Of a stretch of 16,203 nt of DNA, positions 7,347 through 14,424 are shown piece by piece (the stretch's first letter is position 1; each line of letters opens with the position of its first letter). The notes under the pieces are model-generated. The model saw nothing but the letters and a program-made list of their open reading frames with translations. It was not told the origin of the DNA and did no database searches. This DNA comes from an uncultured Rickettsiales bacterium (GTDB taxonomy: Bacteria > Pseudomonadota > Alphaproteobacteria > UBA8366). The translations under genes and the position numbers were made by a program. The stretch covers positions 1 to 16,203 of the forward strand of contig CAJWTF010000084.1 of the NCBI GenBank assembly GCA_913046825.1. The letters are read 5' to 3'.

Positions 7347-8162
7347 CTAATCCGCTAGTTCGGTGTTCAGTCTATCCGTGATCAGCATGTGGCCCGGTTT
7401 GTGGGTGATGCAGATTGATGGTTTGGCGTGTTCGACGATGATTTGCGGTGTAACACCGCAGGCCCAGAAAACCGGAACCTCGTTTTCATGGATCACAGGT
7501 GGCGCGCCTGAATAAGGATCGGCGATATCATCGATGCCGATCATCTCCGGGTTTCCGAAATGTACGGGCGTGCCGTGAACGCGTGGATACTTGGCTGTGA
7601 TCTCGACCGCACGGATGGCTTCTTCTGGCAGGAACGGGCGCATTGATACGATGGTCGGCCCGTGGAATGGGCCGGATGGCTCGGTCGCGATGTTCGTTAC
7701 GTAAAGAGGTACTTTCGTCTTTTGCTCGATATGCCGCAGCGATAGGCCGCCAGAAACCAGCGCCTCCTCGAAAGAGTAGGAGCAACCCATACCAAATGCG
7801 ACGAAGTCGTCTTGCCACATGTCTGTAAGGTCTGTCACTTCGCCCGCTAAAATACCGTCGCGGAACACTAAGTAGCGGGGGGCGTCGCTCCGGGCGTCGA
7901 GACTGTCTCCGATGTCGCTTGGGAATATCGGGTTGCCCGGCTCCGTCATCGACACCAACGGGCAAGGTTTTGGGTTTAGTTCGCAAAAGTGTTTGAAATC
8001 GTCCGCCCATGCTTTGGGTAAAATCGCGAGGTTGAGTTGTACCATGCCGGGGGCAAGACCGGTGGTCAGACCGTGATGGGCACCGCTGCGGATGCGTGCG
8101 CGTAGGTTTTGGGCGTCTTGGCGGCGGGTCTCGTCGTCGCGTGTCATTAATGCAAGGCTCAT
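7347..8162 (-). CDS. DUF1445 putative hydro-lyase / D-glutamate cyclase-like protein
   Basis: A 271-residue protein of the DUF1445 (YcsI, 'putative hydro-lyase') family, related to the N-terminal domain of mitochondrial D-glutamate cyclase, which turns D-glutamate into 5-oxo-D-proline. Conserved blocks are all present: GLAPGMVQLNLAILP (35-49), NPKPCPL (63-69), FGMGCSYSFEEAL (123-135), SMRPF (173-177), HGTPVHFGNPEMIGI (196-210) and VPVFWACGVTPQ (229-240). The length is typical. The ATG at 8162 has AGGAAGAA seven bases before it. It follows the TauE-like permease by 24 bases and is probably co-transcribed with it. The bacterial function is not firmly established. Confidence 0.9.
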   Translation of the reverse strand: MSLALMTRDDETRRQDAQNLRARIRSGAHHGLTTGLAPGMVQLNLAILPKAWADDFKHFCELNPKPCPLVSMTEPGNPIFPSDIGDSLDARSDAPRYLVFRDGILAGEVTDLTDMWQDDFVAFGMGCSYSFEEALVSGGLSLRHIEQKTKVPLYVTNIATEPSGPFHGPTIVSMRPFLPEEAIRAVEITAKYPRVHGTPVHFGNPEMIGIDDIADPYSGAPPVIHENEVPVFWACGVTPQIIVEHAKPSICITHKPGHMLITDRLNTELAD

Positions 8163-8186
8163 AGTATTCTTCCTTCGCCCGGTATT

Positions 8187-8948
8187 CTAAACTACAATCG
8201 TATCTCGCGCGAGCTGGATTGCAATGGAGAGCCCGACCAGGGTTAGCACCCATGCCACGGTTTTGCGTAAAGTGTCGATATGAAGGGAATGTGCGACACG
8301 TGTGCCGATCATTATACCGATAACCAAAGCGACCGCGATGACGCCACCTGTCGTGAAATCAATCTGGCCGACGGATAAATTACAGATCGTCGCGGTGACG
8401 GCAATGATGAATTGGATCGCTTGCGAGAGACCGATTGCAAGAAGGGCGGGTGCACCGATTGCGAACATCAGCGGGATCACGACAACGGCACCACCCGCGC
8501 CGACTAACGCGCTGACGAAACCGGAGAGGCCACCGACCATCATCAGCGTGGGCGCGCGGATATCTTCGTTATCGCTGCGGCCGTCTTTCGGCGGGCGGAG
8601 GGTGCGATAGCCAGAGAAAATCGTGAGCGCGGCGAGGCCTGCGAGTAGCATTTCCCCGGGGACACTCCACAGCGTGACCGAGCCAAGTAAGGCGGCCGGA
8701 ACCGCGGCGCCACAGATCGCCCAGACCATCGACCATTTAATCGAGCCATGACGTGCGTAGGCGAAGGTCGCGGCGACACCGCTGAAGATATAGGCGAACA
8801 TCGCTGAAGCGACGGCATTCTGTGCTTCCATGCCGAGAACGAACACGAGATATGGTACCAACAAGACACCGCCGATTCCGGTCCCGCCGACGAATCCGCC
8901 GACCACCAAGGTAAAGAGAAACAACAGAATGAGGGCGGAGGGGTCCAT
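8187..8948 (-). CDS. TauE/SafE-family permease (sulfite exporter type)
   Basis: A 253-residue inner-membrane protein with about eight hydrophobic segments in two repeats, each opening with a glycine-rich turn: FVGGTGIGGVLLVPYLV near the N-terminus and SALVGAGGAVVVIPLMF in the second half. This is the TauE/SafE (PF01925) pattern, a family exporting organic or inorganic sulfur anions such as sulfite or sulfoacetate, among other proposed substrates. I start at the ATG at 8948 (MDPSALILLF), directly before the first helix. A TTG at 8969 would add seven residues; neither has a strong Shine-Dalgarno sequence. It heads a two-gene minus-strand unit with the DUF1445 gene and diverges from the aminotransferase. 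Confidence 0.87.
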   Translation of the reverse strand: MDPSALILLFLFTLVVGGFVGGTGIGGVLLVPYLVFVLGMEAQNAVASAMFAYIFSGVAATFAYARHGSIKWSMVWAICGAAVPAALLGSVTLWSVPGEMLLAGLAALTIFSGYRTLRPPKDGRSDNEDIRAPTLMMVGGLSGFVSALVGAGGAVVVIPLMFAIGAPALLAIGLSQAIQFIIAVTATICNLSVGQIDFTTGGVIAVALVIGIMIGTRVAHSLHIDTLRKTVAWVLTLVGLSIAIQLARDTIVV

Positions 8949-9131
8949 GGACGTGCAACAAACGCTCAAATTGTGACGTGAAGACCTTATGTCGCGCTCG
9001 GGGACCTCGCCAGCGATGATTTAGCGCGAGAGAGGGCTGGTCCGGGCGCAATTCTTCCATCATTCTTGCGACAAATAATATCACATTCGTCGAAAGCGCC
9101 GCCCTGCGGCCTGCTAAGAGGAGCGACTGTC
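8949..9131. other. Divergent intergenic region between permease and aminotransferase
   Basis: These 183 bases must hold promoters for both directions. A 7-bp inverted repeat, TCGCGCT (8992-8998) and AGCGCGA (9023-9029), is separated by 24 bases and could be an operator. TAATAT at 9076-9081 is a possible rightward -10 element without a good -35. No ORF or RNA gene is visible. Confidence 0.4.
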
Positions 9132-10445
9132 ATGCGTATCATGCCGAACGATTTAGAAGCCCATTGGATGCCGTTCACGTCAAACAAGCATTTCAAGAAC
9201 ACTCACACGCGCATGATGACCGAGGGCAAGGGCATCATCTACAAGACCTATCAGGGGCACGAGTTGATTGATGCGGTCTCAGGATTGTTCTGTTCACCGC
9301 TAGGCCACGCCCGGCCAGAGATCGCGGAAGCGGTTTACGCTCAGCTGAAGGAAATGTCCTATTGTCCACCGTTTCAGCATGGCCATCCCTCGGCCTTCGA
9401 GTTGGCGCGCCGGATCTCGCAATTGCTACCGGGTAATCTTGACTACATCTTCTACGGAAGTTCCGGCTCGGAAGCGGTTGAGACGACCTTAAAGATCGCG
9501 CTGCTCTACCACCGAGTGAAGGGGGAGGGACAGCGTCTTCGCCTCGTCGGCCGAGAGAAGGGTTATCATGGCGTCAATTTCGGTGGCTTCTCCGTGGGTG
9601 GTATGGTCAAGAACCGTGAGATGTACGGCCTCGGCATTCCGGGTGTCGTGCATATGCGGCATACTAATCTTCCTGAAAACAAATTCGCGCGCGACGAAGG
9701 CGAGCACGGTGTCGAATTGGCGGAAGACCTGCAGCGTCTCTGCGATACTTATGGGGGCGACACGATCGCGGCCTGTATCGTCGAGCCGGTTGGGGGCTCC
9801 GTCGGTGCCTACCTGCCGCCGAAAGGCTATCTCAAACGGCTTCGTGAAATTTGCGATGAACACGGCATCTTGTTAATTTTTGATGAGGTCATCACCGGGT
9901 TTGGGCGGACCGGTAATCCGTTCGGTGCCGATACCTATGACGTGCAACCCGACATGGTTACTATGGCGAAGGCTATGACCAATGGCGCCATCCCGATGAG
10001 CGCGGTCGGTGTCAGCGATCACATATATAAGACCATCGTCGACGCGGCACCTGAGAAGGGGGTCGACTTCTTCCACGGCTATACATATTCCGGCCATCCG
10101 GCCGCCTGCGCGGCCGCTCTCGCGACCCTCGATATTTTCGAGAAGGAAGACATGTTCGCGCGGGCGAAGGCCTTGTCCAATCCATTCCTTGACCATTTCT
10201 TCGATCTGAAGGATTTGCCTGTCGTCGCTAATATGCGCGGTGTGGGCATGCTCGCCGCTCTCGACCTCGCGCCGGATGGCGCACCCGGCACACGGGGCTA
10301 TCAAGCGGTGCAGGACCTCTACGAGAAGGGGGTTTTGGTTAAGATTACCGGCGACACGGTAATGCTCTCTCCGGCTTTTGTCTGTGAGGAAGCTGATTTC
10401 GACCGTATGTTCGATATTCTGCGAGGCGTGCTCGCGACCTATTGA
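9132..10445 (+). CDS. Class III aminotransferase (omega-amino acid:pyruvate aminotransferase-like)
   Basis: A 437-residue PLP-dependent transaminase moving an amino group from an omega-amino acid (beta-alanine-, taurine- or GABA-type) to pyruvate. HWMPFTSNKHFK (11-22) is the hallmark N-terminus of the omega-amino acid:pyruvate group. GSSGSEAVET (109-118) binds phosphate, YHG (145-147) stacks on PLP, Asp251 in FDEVITGFGRTG contacts the pyridine nitrogen, and Lys280 in MAKAMTNGAIPMS is the Schiff-base lysine. TYSGHPAACAAAL completes the set. The start at 9132 has AAGAGGAG eight bases upstream, much better than the in-frame ATG at 9066; a second ATG at 9141 is possible. The selenoprotein-like gene begins 128 bases after its stop. 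The natural amine is not determinable. Confidence 0.92.
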   Translation: MRIMPNDLEAHWMPFTSNKHFKNTHTRMMTEGKGIIYKTYQGHELIDAVSGLFCSPLGHARPEIAEAVYAQLKEMSYCPPFQHGHPSAFELARRISQLLPGNLDYIFYGSSGSEAVETTLKIALLYHRVKGEGQRLRLVGREKGYHGVNFGGFSVGGMVKNREMYGLGIPGVVHMRHTNLPENKFARDEGEHGVELAEDLQRLCDTYGGDTIAACIVEPVGGSVGAYLPPKGYLKRLREICDEHGILLIFDEVITGFGRTGNPFGADTYDVQPDMVTMAKAMTNGAIPMSAVGVSDHIYKTIVDAAPEKGVDFFHGYTYSGHPAACAAALATLDIFEKEDMFARAKALSNPFLDHFFDLKDLPVVANMRGVGMLAALDLAPDGAPGTRGYQAVQDLYEKGVLVKITGDTVMLSPAFVCEEADFDRMFDILRGVLATY

Positions 10446-10498
10446 TCTCAATGGGATCGTTCGGCACGCTTCAAAAGATGAGGTAGTGGTGTCGAAAG

Positions 10499-10526
10499 TT
10501 GCCGTCTACCTTTCTCTCGTTATATA
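10499..10526 (+). promoter_or_regulatory. Possible sigma-70 promoter before the glutaredoxin-DinB gene
   Basis: TTGCCG (10499-10504) and TATATA (10521-10526) are 16 bases apart, in the 128-base gap between the aminotransferase and the glutaredoxin-DinB gene. Each hexamer matches consensus at about four of six positions, so this is only a candidate for an internal promoter of the gene pair downstream. Confidence 0.3.
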
Positions 10527-10560
10527 CCTCGATTACTGATTACGAAATTTGAAGCACCCA

Positions 10561-10570
10561 AAAGGAGGAA
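10561..10570 (+). promoter_or_regulatory. Strong Shine-Dalgarno site fixing the glutaredoxin-DinB start at 10574
   Basis: AAAGGAGGAA lies three bases before the ATG at 10574 (GGAGG core about five bases away), the best ribosome binding site in the window. It shows that translation starts upstream of the in-frame TGA. The alternative GTG at 10676 has no comparable site. Confidence 0.85.
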
Positions 10571-10573
10571 CCC

Positions 10574-11332
10574 ATGGGCGAAGCGATAAAGGTTTTTTGG
10601 CAACCACATTGAACGAGTTGTATCCGGGTAAAAGATTACCTGTCGGTCCGTGGGATCGAGTTCGACTCAATCAATGTGTTGGAAGACGGGATGGAAGAGC
10701 TGCAGCGTTTAGGAGCTCGGAGCGTCCCGATTGTATCGAAAGGCGATAAGTTCGTCTTCGCGCAAGTGATCAAGGACGTCGTCGATTTTCTGGAGCTGCC
10801 GGACGACACGGCGCCGGAAATGTCGCCAGCGGAATTGGCGGCGCGTTATGATGATATCTTGGAGACCGCGATCCGCCTGATGCGGCAGATGCCGGATGAA
10901 CGGCTCGAAGATCAATTGCCAAACCGGCCCCGGTCTTGGCGGGTTTTGATGCATCACGTATTTCAGATCCCGACGACCTTCTTGGATATGGAACAGAAGG
11001 GTGAGACCTTGACTTACGAGGCACTCACCGCGCCGCCGCCCGACGATATTAAGTCGAGCGACGATATCGCTAATTTTGGAGAAACAGTACGTACCCGATT
11101 CCGGGACTGGTGGCGGGATGTCGAGGGACAGGATTTCTCCGGCGAGGTGCCAACCTATTTTGGCGGCACATCGCGCCATGAGATGATGGAGCGGACGGTT
11201 TGGCATTCGACCCAGCATACGCGCCAGATCGCTTCGCTTTTGGAGCAAGCGGGTGTTTCGGCGGATAATCCGTTGACCCCGGACCACATTCGCGGCCTGC
11301 CGTTAACCGAGACTGTTTGGGACGAAGTTTAA
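10574..11332 (+). CDS. Putative selenoprotein: glutaredoxin-like (UxxC) and DinB-like fusion, in-frame TGA at codon 13
   Basis: Read from the ATG at 10574 with TGA (10610-10612) as selenocysteine, this is a 252-residue protein. Residues 1-75 form a glutaredoxin-like domain: beta strand IKVFW, redox motif Sec13-Thr-Ser-Cys16, helix with IRVKDYL, FDSINV, and RSVP with the cis-proline Pro52. Residues 84-230 look like a DinB four-helix domain, with His127/128, His211 and His215 as possible metal ligands. DinB relatives include thiol-dependent S-transferases, so a redox or thiol-transfer role is plausible. The TGA replaces the first Cys of CxxC and the frame is otherwise intact. Six genes here use TGA as a true stop, so recoding would need a SECIS. 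The alternative is a TGC-to-TGA nonsense change, leaving a 218-residue DinB fragment from GTG 10676. The isochorismatase gene follows by 12 bases. Confidence 0.75.
10625..10659 (+). promoter_or_regulatory. Candidate SECIS: two abutting stem-loops after the in-frame TGA
   Basis: Stem-loop 1 is CGGGTAA (10625-10631) pairing with TTACCTG (10636-10642), seven pairs including one G-U, around loop AAGA. Its loop starts 20 bases after the TGA, close to the spacing I recall for E. coli fdhF. Stem-loop 2 is TCGGTCC (10643-10649) pairing with GGATCGA (10653-10659), seven pairs including one G-U, with loop GTG. Bacterial SECIS models want a G in the first two loop bases: loop 2 has it but sits far from the TGA, loop 1 has its G third. 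Either could be the element; neither matches the E. coli loop. Confidence 0.42.
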
Positions 11333-11344
11333 GGGAGAAGTACG

Positions 11345-12004
11345 ATGGCGGATATCGATAGCCAGCAAGATTACTACGACAATATCGGCTTCAGTGAACG
11401 GTTGGGGTTCGGTGAGCGTCCGGCCGTGCTGGTCATCGATATGTGCCGGGGCATCACAGAGCCCGGCAAGATGTTCATCGATATGGATGAACACATCCCG
11501 CATATAAATGCCATCAACACCGCCGCACGCCGAATTGGTGCGCCAATTATCTTCACTACCGTTGCCTACCACAAGGACCTCTCTGACTCCGGAACTTTCG
11601 GGCGGAAGGTGCCGCTGGTGCAGAATATGTTGTACGGCACGGAAGGGGTGGATATCGATCCACGTCTTCCGGTCGAGGATGCAGATCATTTGCTGGTGAA
11701 GAAATTTCCGAGTGCGTTTTACGGCACAAACTTACAATCGCAGCTTACCGGCCTTGGCGTCGATACAACGATCATCGTCGGGAATTCGACCAGTGGCTGC
11801 GTTCGCGCCAGTGCCTGCGACGCCATCTCCGGTGGTTTTAGGCCGATCGTGGTGAGCGACTGCGTGGCCGATCGGGCTCCGTTGTCACACCAAGTCAATC
11901 TATTCGACATGGATTCGAAATACGCGGACGTCGTGCCGAGCGCCGAGGTGTTATCTTACTTAGCCGGCCTGGCCGGCGACGTGACAAGTGCTGCGGCCGA
12001 GTAA
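11345..12004 (+). CDS. Isochorismatase-family cysteine hydrolase (N-carbamoylsarcosine amidase-like)
   Basis: A 219-residue cytoplasmic amidohydrolase of the isochorismatase fold. The triad is visible: Asp32 in VLVIDMCRG, a lysine at 119 or 120 in LLVKKFPSAFYGT, and Cys152 in GNSTSGCVRASACDA. The SAFYGT and GCVRA context and the tail SDCVADRA-x-x-SHQVNLFDMDSKYADV resemble N-carbamoylsarcosine amidase more than isochorismatase proper. Such enzymes hydrolyse carbamoyl or amide groups, releasing ammonia. The ATG at 11345 has AAGGGAG eight bases upstream, and the gene starts 12 bases after the glutaredoxin-DinB stop, so the two are co-translated from one message. Convergent with the cupin gene 24 bases on. 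Substrate unproven. Confidence 0.88.
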   Translation: MADIDSQQDYYDNIGFSERLGFGERPAVLVIDMCRGITEPGKMFIDMDEHIPHINAINTAARRIGAPIIFTTVAYHKDLSDSGTFGRKVPLVQNMLYGTEGVDIDPRLPVEDADHLLVKKFPSAFYGTNLQSQLTGLGVDTTIIVGNSTSGCVRASACDAISGGFRPIVVSDCVADRAPLSHQVNLFDMDSKYADVVPSAEVLSYLAGLAGDVTSAAAE

Positions 12005-12028
12005 CGAGCTTACCGCCGGCGTGATTGA

Positions 12029-12298
12029 TTAGACCGGGCGACGGCCAACTAGAAAGACGGCGTCCTCATCACCGACTTCTTCGGTATGCATGATATTCGC
12101 ACCCATGTTGCATGTATCGCCGGGCCCGAAGGTTTCTAATTTGCCGTCTCGGCCGATGGTGAGTTCGCCTGACAAGACAAACAGTCGTGCGTCGAAGGGA
12201 TGTGTATGATCGGGATTATTGCAGCCGGCTTCCATGCGGCCTTTCGAGAGTTCAAATCCGTCTTGTTTCAATCCAGCTTCAAATGCGGCGCGGTCCAT
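12029..12298 (-). CDS. Small cupin-domain protein
   Basis: An 89-residue single-domain cupin. Motif one is HTHPFDARLFVLSGELTIG (31-49): His31 and His33 are kept, but the usual metal-binding Glu is replaced (Ala37/Arg38 region). Motif two is FGPGDTCNMGANIMHTE (57-73) with His71. This resembles the many short stand-alone cupins of unknown function that sit beside catabolic genes. The start at 12298 has AGAAGGA upstream at suitable distance. It converges on the isochorismatase gene, with no clear terminator between them. No activity can be assigned. Confidence 0.82.
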   Translation of the reverse strand: MDRAAFEAGLKQDGFELSKGRMEAGCNNPDHTHPFDARLFVLSGELTIGRDGKLETFGPGDTCNMGANIMHTEEVGDEDAVFLVGRRPV

Positions 12299-12399
12299 CG
12301 TATCTAATCCTTCTTTGAATTTAGCGCTCGGCGGCGCATCCTGGTAACATCTAAGGTGACGTCTAAATAGATATTATGGTGCAGCACTAAAAGGATAAT
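12299..12399. other. Short AT-richer gap between kinase remnant and cupin
   Basis: These 101 bases are visibly more AT-rich than the flanks, mainly in the half near the kinase remnant, and probably hold the cupin promoter. No ORF, hairpin or RNA gene is seen. Confidence 0.35.
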
Positions 12400-12744
12400 T
12401 TATAGAATTGCAGCAATTCGTTGTGTGCTCATCGGCTCCGATGACGGCAAGTCGAGACAAAACGTGCTGTCTTCTTCCGTGGTTGATTCAAAGCTGATTT
12501 GGCCATCCATTAGATTGACCAGATGCTTCGTGATCGTAAGTCCGATACCGGTCCCCTCGATGGAACCCGCTTCCAGGCCCAATCTATCGGATAGTTTGAG
12601 TAGCGCGGCTTGATGCTCCAATGGAATTCCCTCACCCGTATCGGAGATGGAAAATCGCACCGTATCCGCGTCTAGAGATTGACTCCGAATCGCCACCATA
12701 CCGCCATCGCGTTGAATTAATTGCGGTGACCGAAACCGGGCCAT
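12400..12744 (-). pseudogene. C-terminal remnant of a sensor histidine kinase (HATPase_c)
   Basis: Up to 114 residues of open frame carry the end of a GHKL ATPase domain: G1 box DTGEGIP, G2 box GTGIGLTITKHLVNLMDG and the closing strands to a stop. The homology begins only at about QRDGGMVAIRSQS, so the N box, the phospho-accepting His/dimerisation domain and any sensor domain are missing. Upstream the frame meets a stop within about 15 codons, and the opposite-strand GMC oxidoreductase starts at 12761. An isolated fragment cannot be a working kinase. It looks like the relic of a larger gene truncated by a rearrangement whose junction lies near 12720-12760. The first ATG (12744) is only the left-over frame start. 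Confidence 0.72.
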
Positions 12745-12760
12745 ATCAGGAAGATAAAGA

Positions 12761-14362
12761 ATGGATGTTTTTGACTATATCGTGATCGGAGCCGGGGCAG
12801 CTGGGTGTGTGTTGGTGAACCGCTTGTCGGAAGATGACGCGGCAACCGTTTGCGTTCTGGAAGCTGGAGGAGGGGATCGGCATCCGTTCATCCATATCCC
12901 GGCCGGTTTTGTGAAAACCCTCTATGGCGATAAGTTTGTATGGCCCTTCGAGACAGAGCCGTCGGACTCCCTTGGTGGCCGCAGCATTTCGGTACCTCAG
13001 GGCAAGGTCGTCGGTGGGTCGAGTTCGGTCAACGGCATGGTCTACAATCGTGGCCAGCGCGCGGATTTCGATACCTGGGCGCAGATGGGCAATCGTGGCT
13101 GGGGGTTCGATGATCTGGTGCCGTATTTCAAACGCTCTGAGATGCGATTGGGGTCAGGCGATGACCGCTTTCGCGGGCGCGATGGCGAACTTCCCATTAC
13201 GGATATAGACTGGATCAATCCGCTCGCCGAAGCCTTTCTCGATGCTGCCGAGGGGTTAGGCATTCCGCGCACGCCGGACTACAACGCCGGGTTTCAATTC
13301 GGTGCTGGTTATTTTCAACGCTACATCCACAAAGGTAAGCGGGTCAGCGCCGCAAAAGCTTTCCTGCGCCCGGCACTACGGCGACGCTCAACCGAATTGC
13401 GCACCCGCGCCCAAGTGGTGGAGATCGTGCTCGAGGGAAACAAGGCGACCGGTGTGCGTTACCGCGATGGTGGTGGCAGCGAGCACCTCGTCCAGGCCCG
13501 ACGTGAGGTTATCCTCAGCGCGGGTGCGGTGAATTCACCAAAAATATTACAGCTATCCGGCATCGGCCCCCGCGATCTATTGAGGGAGATCGGCGTGCCG
13601 GTGCGGATCGAACGGGCAGGCGTGGGCGAGAATCTGCGCGACCACTATTCCGTCCGTATGACGGCACGGGCGCGCAAAGTGCAGACCATCAACGAGCGGG
13701 CACGCTGGCCGCGCTTGCCATTCGAGGTTGCGAAATGGGCGATGGGCAAACCAAGCGTGCTGGCGCTGTGTCCGACTATTGGTTTCGTGCATGGCAAATC
13801 TCATCCGGATTTGGAGGAAGCCGACCTCCGTATTCTGTTCACGCCGGGTAGCTACATGGAGGGCAAGGTCTATGTGCTGGACGATCACCCGGGCATGACC
13901 TGCGGCGCGGCCCAGCCACGCCCCGAAAGCTCAGGCTATGTGCGCGCGGTTTCCCGCGACCCGGCGGACGCGCCGCGCGTGCAGCCGAACTACCTAGCGG
14001 CGGAAGCGGATCAGCGGATCACTCTCGCTGGATTGAGGCTGGTGCGCGCGCTCTTCAACAGCAAGGAGTTAGCGCCCTATTTCGACTGTGAGACCTTGCC
14101 CGGACCGGACGTGACTAGCGAGGACGAATTGCTCGACTTCGCCCGTCGGCGGGGCAATACCGGCTATCATTTAGTTGGTACCTGCCGCATGGGGCCCGAC
14201 ACCGACGCCACCGCCGTCGTCGACGATACGCTGCGGGTGCATGGGGTCACGGGGCTTCGGGTCGTCGACGCATCGATTATGCCGATGCTGCCATCTGCGA
14301 ACACCTTCGCTTCCACCATCGCGATCGCCGAGAAGTCAGCGGATATGATTCGCACGCCCTGA
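12761..14362 (+). CDS. GMC-family FAD oxidoreductase (choline/alcohol dehydrogenase-like)
   Basis: A 533-residue flavoprotein of the glucose-methanol-choline family, full length. The FAD-binding motif is FDYIVIGAGAAGCVLVNRL (4-22), with Glu34 binding the ribose. Signature 1 is GKVVGGSSSVNGMVYNRG (81-98) and signature 2 is GAVNSPKILQLSGIGP (255-270). His470 in GYHLVGTCRMG is the catalytic base position and Asn514 in LPSANTFASTIA the partner. It oxidises an alcohol to an aldehyde, with choline, polyethylene glycol or aliphatic alcohols as usual substrates. The start at 12761 has AGGAAG eight bases upstream, and the acyl-CoA dehydrogenase begins 62 bases after its stop. No twin-arginine or Sec signal is seen. 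The exact alcohol is not predictable. Confidence 0.92.
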   Translation: MDVFDYIVIGAGAAGCVLVNRLSEDDAATVCVLEAGGGDRHPFIHIPAGFVKTLYGDKFVWPFETEPSDSLGGRSISVPQGKVVGGSSSVNGMVYNRGQRADFDTWAQMGNRGWGFDDLVPYFKRSEMRLGSGDDRFRGRDGELPITDIDWINPLAEAFLDAAEGLGIPRTPDYNAGFQFGAGYFQRYIHKGKRVSAAKAFLRPALRRRSTELRTRAQVVEIVLEGNKATGVRYRDGGGSEHLVQARREVILSAGAVNSPKILQLSGIGPRDLLREIGVPVRIERAGVGENLRDHYSVRMTARARKVQTINERARWPRLPFEVAKWAMGKPSVLALCPTIGFVHGKSHPDLEEADLRILFTPGSYMEGKVYVLDDHPGMTCGAAQPRPESSGYVRAVSRDPADAPRVQPNYLAAEADQRITLAGLRLVRALFNSKELAPYFDCETLPGPDVTSEDELLDFARRRGNTGYHLVGTCRMGPDTDATAVVDDTLRVHGVTGLRVVDASIMPMLPSANTFASTIAIAEKSADMIRTP

Positions 14363-14424
14363 ATTGCCTCGGCGGTTAAGTCGGATAGCTTTCTTGTGGG
14401 AACAATCACGACTGGTCGCGAAAG

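Noticed and set aside
10446..10470. Terminator after the aminotransferase (GATC...GATC inverted repeat)
   Set aside because: The stem is only four bases and there is no T-run after it.
10574..10700. Frameshift explanation for the interrupted glutaredoxin
   Set aside because: The sequences before and after the TGA are in the same frame, and CxxC spacing is exact if the TGA counts as one residue, so no indel is required.
10549..10749. 66-residue plus-strand ORF overlapping the start of the glutaredoxin-DinB gene
   Set aside because: Its ATG has no ribosome site and its product has no domain-like features. The frame starting at 10574 has a strong ribosome site and recognisable glutaredoxin residues on both sides of the TGA.
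10676..11332. DinB-only protein starting at GTG 10676
   Set aside because: No Shine-Dalgarno sequence precedes it, and it would start in the middle of a glutaredoxin domain, keeping RSVP but losing the active site. It is retained only as the fallback if the TGA is a nonsense mutation.
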